Of a stretch of 64,000 bases of DNA, positions 55,636-64,000 are shown piece after piece; the first letter of the stretch is position 1; each line of letters opens with the position of its first letter. A program made the position numbers and the translations under genes. Source of the DNA: Pieris napi (lineage: Eukaryota > Arthropoda > Insecta > Lepidoptera > Pieridae); NCBI RefSeq assembly GCF_905475465.1, contig NC_062243.1, forward strand, positions 1,136,001 to 1,200,000, in the 5' to 3' direction. The notes below the pieces were generated by a model, which did not search any database, was not told where the DNA came from, and worked only from the letters and a program-made list of their open reading frames with translations.

Positions 55636-56050
55636 TATTAATATATTTACAACTATCAAAACATTTATTTTTGTATTTAAAGGATATAATTGCCAATATA
55701 CATATAATTAATAACAGAAAAACCATAACTAATCTTAAAATATAATAACTAAAATATATTATTAAAATGAGTCCCTTGGTTTTTTTATTAAAATGGTTCC
55801 GAATAAACTGGCAGCGTTACCCCTTTGAATAGCTAGACGAATTCTTTGTCCGAGGTAGCTGCCGGCTCTTTGGTCTCCTGTGATGTCGACTAACCTTTTT
55901 GAAATGTCCGTAAAAAAATATTTACTACTTATATGTTTTTAGTTCTCATCATGGCATATGCGTAATTTAGAGCAGTTTGCTAAGTAAAACATACAAAATA
56001 ATACATAAAAACACATACAAAATTTTCTACATAGATACTCCTGACACTTA

Positions 56051-56323
56051 TCTATATAAATAAAAATGAAGTATGCTGCTAAGCGCAAAACTCGAAGACG
56101 GCTGGACCAATTTGAGTACCTAATTGGTTTTTTATTTCTTAAAAAAGATTTATATGGAGGGGAAAACATAGTTCAACGAGTATTTAGCACTTAGATTTAT
56201 ATTCCGGAAAGCGAACAGACTCTATGGGATACAAAAATGTTCCACATGTTGGTAGGCTAATTAAAAAAAAATTAATTAAAAAAATTACATTATGGCGAAA
56301 TAAAGTTCGCGGGGGCAGCTAGT
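56051..56323 (+). mobile_element. Helitron-like element
   Basis: Starts TCTATATAAATAAAAATG and ends GGGGGCAGCTAGT; related to 53164-53544. Confidence 0.55.
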
Positions 56324-56900
56324 TAAATATAATATCAAATACACATTTTACAGCTAAGCTACCTGCAAGTGGGCTGTAAAATGTAGTGTAATGTAAAATG
56401 AACACTCGAAGATTATAAATTTGAATAATACTTGACTACGGTATCAGTGAAATTCACTTGAAACGTACAAATACGTATATTGTAAATTAAATGATTCACG
56501 ATTAAATTCCTTAAATAAATTTAAAATTATAAAGCTACGTATGTCTTATATATTTGTGACATAGAATGCATAATGTTCTTTATTAAATTGAGGAAATAAT
56601 TTAAAATTTAAACTTTTTCTTATATAAAAAAAACTAAAGTGTCCTGAAACTAGCCCTGGGTTTGGTTACTAGGCCAACAATAATTTTGGTTGCACACAGA
56701 TGTCAGTGAAACGGCCGTAGTATTTCTTATATACTAATATAGTAAAATATATACCAATGTTAATTCAATTAAGGGCGAAGATTGTTTGTATTTATTACGC
56801 TTATGAAGGTACCCGCAAATTTTGATTGCGTTTTCGTTTTAATAATTGTTTAAATTTGTACACATGACGAAAAGTCAAGGTCACAAGGTAGAAATGTGTT

Positions 56901-57239
56901 TTGAGTATACGGTTCGAACGTATTACAGTGGATTGTTGCAAATCTGCGAAAATGTTTTGTAATACGAGTCGGTTATACTCAACAAGCATGACAAATAGCC
57001 AATTATATCACATTGTGTTACAACATATCCTTGAAACAAGACGCCCACTAAATAAGGAAGAATTATATGTTATTAATAATATTACGCACCATAAACAAGC
57101 GATCCTCATTTCACTTCACAATCACAAAACCACAGATCACAATCGAATTTTAAAAATTAAAAAAACGTGGGAAAATGTACGAATGTGTCAAGAGTTGCGC
57201 GCGCAATACCGTTCCATGGCGATATGCATGTTTCAGTGA
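56901..57239 (+). CDS. Unrecognised 112-codon ORF
   Basis: Longest open frame in the 14-kb gene-poor end that is not explained by a repeat. The product is Lys/His/Asn-rich (YHIVLQHILETRRPLNKEEL, then a helical KIKKTWENVRMCQELRAQYR), without a recognisable domain. A possible acceptor (TATTACAG) lies just inside the frame and AATAAA signals follow within 80 bases of the stop. It could be a small gene, a terminal exon or chance. Confidence 0.25.
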   Translation: MSIRFERITVDCCKSAKMFCNTSRLYSTSMTNSQLYHIVLQHILETRRPLNKEELYVINNITHHKQAILISLHNHKTTDHNRILKIKKTWENVRMCQELRAQYRSMAICMFQ

Positions 57240-58049
57240 CGTTACTTTACCTGAACACGGCCAATTAATAAAAACTTATATTTATTGTTATTAAGCACTT
57301 TATTACCTACGCAATAAAGAACAATATCTCAATAACATAGCTCAGCTTATATGAGTCACAGACAATGCATGACGTTATGAAGTGCGTTTATAATTTGATT
57401 TTAACGGCAACTTGCGTTTATTAATTTTTAATTAGTGTTTTGGTCATACCTTTTTTTAGGTATGTTTTTAGCCTGCGCAGGCTGTGTGTTACTATGATTT
57501 AAAAAGTTTCCTAAAACATTTTTTAAACTTCAATTAGACTTATGGTAATTATACTGGGTTAAGGTATATTATTAATTTCGTATTTCTACAGCTAACATAA
57601 ATTATAATAAATATAGCAAAATATAAATGGTTCAAATATAATAAAGTAAGGAGAGGAATATATTCATCAGTGTGTAGTTATTATATTGACATTTAAGTTA
57701 AATTTTAACATTAAACCTCTAAATGTAAAAGTTTTTATAATTAAATTACATTGTAAAAGATTTCTCTAGCCTTTTTGAGATTTTTAATGATTTTTACACT
57801 TAATATTATTAAATCAAAAATGATAACGTTATTTTAAAGCAATTATCAGCAAATATGGTTACGGGATGACGGGAAACGAGTAATACCTGTAATTTATTAA
57901 ATTCAATAATGGTAAAATTGTGATAAAAATATTTTAATCCTATAGTGTATTTTCTTGTCTTTTTGATATAATAGGGGGGCAAACGGGACAAACAGGGCAG
58001 TCAGCCCATGGGCAACAGGAGATAGGAGATAGGAGTACACTCAAAGGAG

Positions 58050-58215
58050 AATTTTCTTAAAGTCAAAATCATTTATTCATATAGGTAACGTCAAAAAAGA
58101 AATTTACATTGAATGCTTTTAATTTAACATTTACTACTAGGTCTCAAATCAAGGGCATAGAACGGAAGAGAAGAACTGGCAATAAACTCTCCGCCACTCT
58201 TAACACTTTGCTATT
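58050..58215 (-). mobile_element. CR1/Jockey-like LINE 3' end, reversed
   Basis: Reverse of 'gagtttattgccagttctt' through 'acgttacctatatgaataaa' with a TTTGACTTT tail at 58050. Confidence 0.8.
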
Positions 58216-58462
58216 AGGTAGAATCTTTCATTTCCGCTTAGAAACCATAGTTCTGAGTCTCTGGGACACCAATGCTCTGATGTATCTTTCTAATGTACTT
58301 GTACGCCCAAGAGAGATGTGGAATAATCGTAGACAGAAAAGTCTATAACGTCTGGCACATTGACAGACAGACAACAACGCAATGTATGCTTCATGATAAA
58401 TGATACACCGAAATATGGCTGCTCCATAGCCAAAGGTTCTATTAATGTAGTTACACAAAATA

Positions 58463-58580
58463 TTATATTTTATACTTCGTTACATTAAAAAAAACAAATA
58501 ACAAATTATAAGGGATGCAACGGGCGGCCTTATCGCTAACAATCAATCTCTTCCATGTAACCCTAGTAAGGAAAAAAATA
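58463..58580 (-). mobile_element. LINE fragment with 'cggccttatcgct' block
   Basis: Shares 'gggcggccttatcgcta' with 19977; orientation inferred from that copy. Confidence 0.45.
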
Positions 58581-58777
58581 TAAAAGAATTAAGGTTAAAG
58601 TGCCATTAAATTTATTCACTGATTTGAATTGAATGTTTCTAGATGAAAGATTTTATTGTTACGTGAAACAATACCTATACAGAAGGTATATTAAACGCTA
58701 TGACTAATATATTTTAATTTGTATAAATAAAATTTAAAAATAATTTTAGTCCACCATTACGGAACTTAATACATACC

Positions 58778-59053
58778 AATGGCGCTACAATCTTTTAGGT
58801 CTTGGCCTCAGATTTTTGTATCTGTTCCTTAATCATTTTCAATGAGCAAGTAGGCAATCAACCATCTGTGCCTGACACACAAAGTCGACTTTTTGGGTCA
58901 AAGGCATGCCTGTTTCCTCACGAAGTTTTCCTTCAACGTACGAACGAGTGTTACATGCGTACATAGACAGAATTTTTATTGGTACACAGCCGGATGTCGA
59001 ACCTACGACGCTAGCTATGTGAAACGCTGAAGCCACTAGGCCAACACTGCACT
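58778..59053 (-). mobile_element. SINE family A, full length, reversed
   Basis: From 'aatggcgctacaatc' to 'ctaggccaacactgcac'. Forms an inverted pair with 59291-59548. Confidence 0.87.
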
Positions 59054-59290
59054 TATGAAACCTAAATGTGTAAGAAAAAATGTAGGCGATTTAAAACGGA
59101 ATTTCCGCCATTACAGCGTCCGCAATAAAGATAAAATAGGTTTCAACTACAAGGCCCCATAAAACGTGTGAATCAGGAAAATTGTACACGTTTTTTCAAT
59201 AAAGTTTCTGACAAAGTAGCTTCAATATATATTTTCTAGCAATGTTGTCTTCGGAGGTATTAAATAACATATGTATATGTATAACTTGAG

Positions 59291-59548
59291 CTTGAGCAGT
59301 GTTGGCCTAGTGGCTTCAGCGTGCGACTCTCATCCCCGAGGTCGTAGGTTCCATCCCCGGCTGTGCATTAATGGAATTTCTTCCTAAGTAAAACATCGTG
59401 AGGAAACCGGCTTGCCTTAGACCCAAAAAGTCGACGGCGTGTATCAGGCACAGGAAACTGATCACATTCTTGTCTACTAGATAGAAAAATGTTCATGAAA
59501 CAGATTTATAAATTTGATACCGAACCTAAAAAGGTTGTAGCGCCGCTG
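59291..59548 (+). mobile_element. SINE family A, full length
   Basis: 'gagcagtgttggcctagtgg' head with A box, B box (GGTTCCATCCCC, one change), and 'aaaaaggttgtagcgccgct' end. Confidence 0.88.
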
Positions 59549-59924
59549 CTATTTACTTAAGTTATATGTTATATTTATATGTATAACTTAAGTACATTGG
59601 TAAACTTGGATGATTAAGCACTACATAGTTCTATTAGCAACTTTTTGGTCAGGACATGTTACACCGTCTCTTCAGCTGTATTGCTACAAGGACAGGCAGC
59701 ACTTTGTCTAATCTAACCTGTAAAGACACGACAAGAATCCACCGTGACCTGTCAACATCTGGGTAATCAATTCTGTTGGTTTTATTTGTTTAATTATTGA
59801 AAACACCGAAATAACAATTGGAAGAAATAACTTTAATACATTTAAATAATATACTTTGTATTTGCTATATACATATTTAATAATAAAGGCCAAATTTTCA
59901 ATATACAGTTTAGATTTGTTAGCC

Positions 59925-60330
59925 AATATCTACGTAGTAGTAGCGTACGACCAATCAGGCTCCAGAAGATAAACCACTCTTTATATGGAAATTGTATTCG
60001 TTTTTACAACAAACTTCCAAGCGAAATTAAAGAATCATCACTAAATAAATTTAAAACTCGTTAAACGTAAATTAGTCAATAAAGCTTTTTATGAATTTGA
60101 TGATTTGCTTGAGTTCAAATATTTATGGCTGCTCTGCCTTACAAACAATTTGTGTGACTCAAAACTTGTATTGAAAAGAGTGGCGGAGAGTTTCTTGCCC
60201 GCTCTACGCCCTTGACTTGCGAACTGGTAGTCAATGTAAATTTATAATCAATTTAACATCTTTTCTGTTGACGTTCATAAGTGTACTTGGTTACCTATAT
60301 AAATAAAATTATTTTGAGTTTGAATTATAT
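59925..60330 (+). mobile_element. CR1/Jockey-like LINE: ORF2 C-terminus and 3' end
   Basis: Plus-strand translation contains IRFYNKLPSEIKESSLNKFK and (after a stop) VNKAFYEFDDL, followed by 'aaaagagtggcggagagttt', 'gacgttcataagtgtacttg' and the TTTGAGTTTGAATT tail. This copy links the orphan tails to their ORF2. Confidence 0.8.
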
Positions 60331-63240
60331 ACAATTTTTTTCTTGTTACCCCTTAGAAACCCTTCAAGCATAAAGGCCTCCTTGAGGTTTTCCAAATATC
60401 CATGGCTATCCTTCTCCATTCGCTTCCTGCTAACGCTTCTGTATCTTCTATTCATCTCTTTAAGGGCCTCATCTCCATCTACCCCTTCATCCTTTCCATA
60501 TAATTGACTTTAAAGTCCACATTTTATCCAAGCATCTTGCTATATATACACCGCCCATTGCATCTTCTGTTTTGAGCATAATGTATCTTCTTATTTACGA
60601 GTATACGCTTCTTTCTATTGCTTTCTGACATTCTACTGGCTTTTATTTTTGTTGTACATGTCCACGTATGGCAGCCGTATGATTAGGTTAGATATATTAT
60701 ATATCAGTCAATAATAAGAATTACTAATTAAGTCACTAAGGACACTAGTAACCTACTTTTGAAATATTTGAATTTTATAAAATTTTCTTGCGAGAACTCC
60801 ATAACTTTTTGACACGGCCGAACGCCACATTTCATATCATGACTTTGCGATTCGGTGTGGTTTCACGCTAGTTTAAATGCATTTGAAATTGTCTAGGTTT
60901 TTGCCAATTTAACTTGTTTATTACGCCCTCAATCATATATTATTTACTATGTTTGTGCGTATGGAAGTATCTGTGATTTAAAGGCAACGTATTTGTTATT
61001 AACCTCTCTCAATGTATTCATTTTTTTTAATAATGTTATCATATTGATAACTGTGACTCCATGTTGTATTGGATGTCAAACCATTGTTTAATTAATATCA
61101 TCACTTGCTATGTATAATTTATTATTGCTCTGTGTAAATTAACAATTAAAAATGAGTACTGTAGCAATTTAAAAATTAAAAATTTCGTCCATGTAAGATG
61201 CTGAAAAGATGCAAGGAATGAAGACGGTATTAAATAGCCACTTCTTCCTTATGTCTTTATCCTTCCGTGTAACATATTTGTTTAGTTTATAAGCTCATCC
61301 AAAACCCAAACGCCACTTAGAATCAAAGAAAAAAAATTAACCCCTCATTGTTCCTATACGTTTCCTTATCCCTTAAGATTTAAGAGTTACGCTGGACGAT
61401 TGAGTGCCTTTCTTTGTTATTAAGTTCGAGTCAAGGTTATAGTAAGGTATGTTCACAGGGCTTACTATTGATAGTTAAAAATGTATACCAACTTTTATTA
61501 TTTTATTATTAATTTGTTGGTTAAGAAAATTGTAAATACAAATTATACGTATAACGTAATAAATAAAATAATAATTTACATTAATTATAAGCCATAAACT
61601 TCTTTGTTATTTTCTTGCAGGAAAGAAAGGCTATTTCAACTATAAAAATTAACTAAACTATACAATCCACGGCCAATCAATAAATCTACATCTTATACAA
61701 TAATAAGCATAATATATGTAAATATAATTGCAGTAGTTTAATAAAAAGAAATAATTATAAGCAATATAAATAAACTTGTCTATTTTATAGCTGGAATTAT
61801 TTACTCCGCAACTGAGTTCGATTACAATATCGGGTTCTCGATTCAAGCGAATTTACTACGTGTAAATTGAGGTCTGTATACGATGTAACAATATCCTCCA
61901 ATTAATAAGTTGCTCTGTCGAAATTTAATACTGACATAGTGGTATAAAGCCGGGTCATCTAGTGAGTTCCGGCGAACTTCGAACCGCCTAACAGTCAATG
62001 AATGTTGTGTTACAGATTAGCTGAACTAAATTAATGATTTTATGTACAATGAATACAAGACAAATATTAAGTTCACTAATTTATTGAGAAAAATAAAGAA
62101 GCGTCTGAACGCACGTATTAATATTTGACAACCAATATAACACTTGCAATACCTTTTCTACAATTTAAAATCTAAAATACCAATCCGAATATTTTGGATA
62201 TAAGGTGTCGATTCGAAAACTTTATCTTGATACGTTCTTTAATTTGAGAACAGAGTTTACCGTATTGACGGGATCATCATTTAGGTCCCAAATGTTTGTA
62301 AAACGAAACCGATGAATATTTTATATTGGATTTTTTTTATTTTCTTTTTTAGTTACTCTCTTATTAGACGGAGACAAAAACAACAAATGAGTCATGCCAT
62401 TCTCGAGTTATGTGTATTCGAACAAACCCGACTGACCCGACTGTTGATTTATGTATAAAGATATATGCAAGCGTGTCGGAGATTGACGAACACTGTCAAT
62501 TTAACGTAAAATATACATACATATAATATAATACCATAATGCATTCAATGCATTGCATTGCCTAATTGTTAAGAGCGTAAATGTTATAGCCGCTGAGTAA
62601 ACAAAGCACGGTTTAAGATATTTATTTCTCATTACGAAAATAATATAATATACTAATATATACAATAAAACATACTGCTTATTAATTAATTGTATATTAC
62701 AATAGTAAATAAGTACAACAGCAGGCAAGAAACAGAAGACTTATTAGATAAAAATACAGCAATTACACATTTTTAACAGGCAACACAACACAAAAATGAA
62801 AACAAGATAAATGAATACAAAGAGACAACAAGAACAAAGTCCTTAATAAAAAGGAAAACACATTAATTGTATATTTCCAGTCCTGACGTTAAAAACACAT
62901 TAAAGGTAGACCAAAAGCGTATTAATGACATTTGTCCTTGAACCATAATTTCCTAATGACGCCGAACATGTTCAAACTCTCGCTACCAATCTTACAGGTG
63001 TGTAATGATCTCATTTCTCGTGCCCCTTTGATGATCGCTAATGAAGCATGCATCTCGATTCGTACATTAATTAACGCCTGCCGAAAGGTTGCCAACAGAT
63101 GTTATAAGAACGCTATTTGCTTTCTTCCACGTTAAAATATAGGTTATAAGGTGTTTGCAATGGACTATATGTGCATGTGTTGTAACGTTGATGTCTTATT
63201 AAATAACCAAAATTATTATTATAAACATTAAATATTTTTT
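60331..63240. other. Gene-free AT-rich stretch
   Basis: No supported gene. 60395-60520 reads like a diverged LINE coding remnant on the minus strand (Lys/Glu/Arg-rich), unproven. 61955-62005 is a fragment of the 21471 Helitron-like repeat. The remainder shows no structure I can name. Confidence 0.4.
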
Positions 63241-63370
63241 TAAATAACACGGGCTAACGGGAGAAGAAACCTGATGTTAAGTAATACCGCCGCCCATGGA
63301 CACTGATATGTTCAGAAGGCTTTTTTTAATATTGGTACGCTTATTTCTCGAAGGATTATTCGAAATTATG
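63240..63370 (-). mobile_element. LINE 3'-end fragment (family SFKKRAY), reversed
   Basis: 'aacctgatgttaagtaatac', 'cgccgcccatggacac' and further 'ggtacgcttatttctcgaag', the reverse of the SFKKRAY coding segment. Confidence 0.65.
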
Positions 63371-63507
63371 TATTTCTATATATTTCTTTCTTTTTTAATT
63401 TTATACATTTTGATGAGGGTGATTCATACTTTTACTGTCAATTTTGTAAATAACTTAAATGTATTTTATTGTAGTTTTCTGTTATTATACGCATTATATT
63501 AGCTTCA

Positions 63508-63533
63508 CCTGTATGTATGTATGTATGTATGTA
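63508..63533. repeat. (GTAT)n microsatellite
   Basis: About six GTAT units before 'aaccgactccttcggactcg', a combination that looks like the end of a dispersed repeat. Confidence 0.6.
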
Positions 63534-64000
63534 ACCGACTCCTTCGGACTCGATTTTGACCCACTTTTAACGGACAGAATTAATTCAAACTTTGCGCACC
63601 TGTCAAAGATCGATGACAATGCAATTATCCGAAAAAAAAATAAAAAAAAATTAACTAAAAAATAAAAAATAAATAATAGTTTAAAAAAACTAGAACACAC
63701 GCTTTATATAGAAAACTAAACTAAAAAACAGAAAATAAATTTTAATAAATATTAATTAAGAATAATGTAAATAATTCCTAATTTAGGCTGAAAATGGTAA
63801 TGAACAAAAAGTGCTGGTATTATTGTGAAAAAGCGTGGGGCGCTCTGTGATCGAGCAACCCACGCTAAACTATTTTTTTTTTAGTCTAAGTTTGGCCATA
63901 CATGGGCTGTAAGTAAATAAATAAATAAATACTATTTTAACTCGACCGGTCGTCACATTGAATTCACTTCTTTTTTGTTTCGGTCGGTTATGCTGGACGC

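Noticed and set aside
56901..63700. Hidden multi-exon gene in the right-hand 14 kb
   Set aside because: I looked for paired acceptor/donor exons with recognisable protein on both strands and found only repeats and one orphan ORF; a large 5' UTR intron of the aminopeptidase remains possible but cannot be shown.

Overview
This is a eukaryotic, AT-rich, repeat-laden window. The intron/exon gene structure, the gene set and the repeat types (a tRNA-derived SINE in many copies, non-LTR retrotransposon tails, Helitron-like and TIR elements) point to an insect, most likely a moth or butterfly. The order is an inference from repeat style; I could not run a database search.

Layout. (1) 1-2244 (+): the 3' part of a multi-C2H2 zinc-finger gene, two exons visible. 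(2) 4225-6330 (-): intronless VPS51, a subunit of the GARP/EARP tethering complexes, convergent with the zinc-finger gene. (3) 6461-11929 (-): a full-length non-LTR retrotransposon with two intact ORFs, a poly(A) tail and a target-site duplication, inserted about 130 bp upstream of the VPS51 ATG. (4) 12230-13135: an internally deleted second LINE. (5) 14087-23890 (-): TBC1D5 (Rab GAP), which I resolved into 13 in-phase coding exons (553 aa). (6) 24720-26093 (+): an intronless unrecognised gene head to head with TBC1D5, with a C2HC finger-like motif and a SUMO-interaction-like motif. (7) 28001-35373 (-): TMEM181, 12 in-phase coding exons (529 aa). (8) 36739-49705 (-): an M1-family aminopeptidase N, 14 in-phase coding exons (1055 aa). 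It has two mutually exclusive, phase-compatible first coding exons: one encodes a type II membrane anchor, the other a signal peptide. (9) 49706-64000: about 14 kb without a gene I can support, filled with SINEs, LINE 3' ends, Helitron-like elements, a TIR element and a fold-back mariner derivative.

The genes are not an operon. Two of them (VPS51, TBC1D5) act in endosome/Golgi retrograde trafficking, but adjacency is probably incidental. The best observations are the alternative 5' exons of the aminopeptidase, the intact LINE against VPS51, the fold-back mariner with 266-bp arms whose insertion point is confirmed by an empty paralogous copy in the same window, and the unknown intronless gene. 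Exon borders were assigned by eye from GT/AG sites and reading-frame continuity; RNA evidence was not available.
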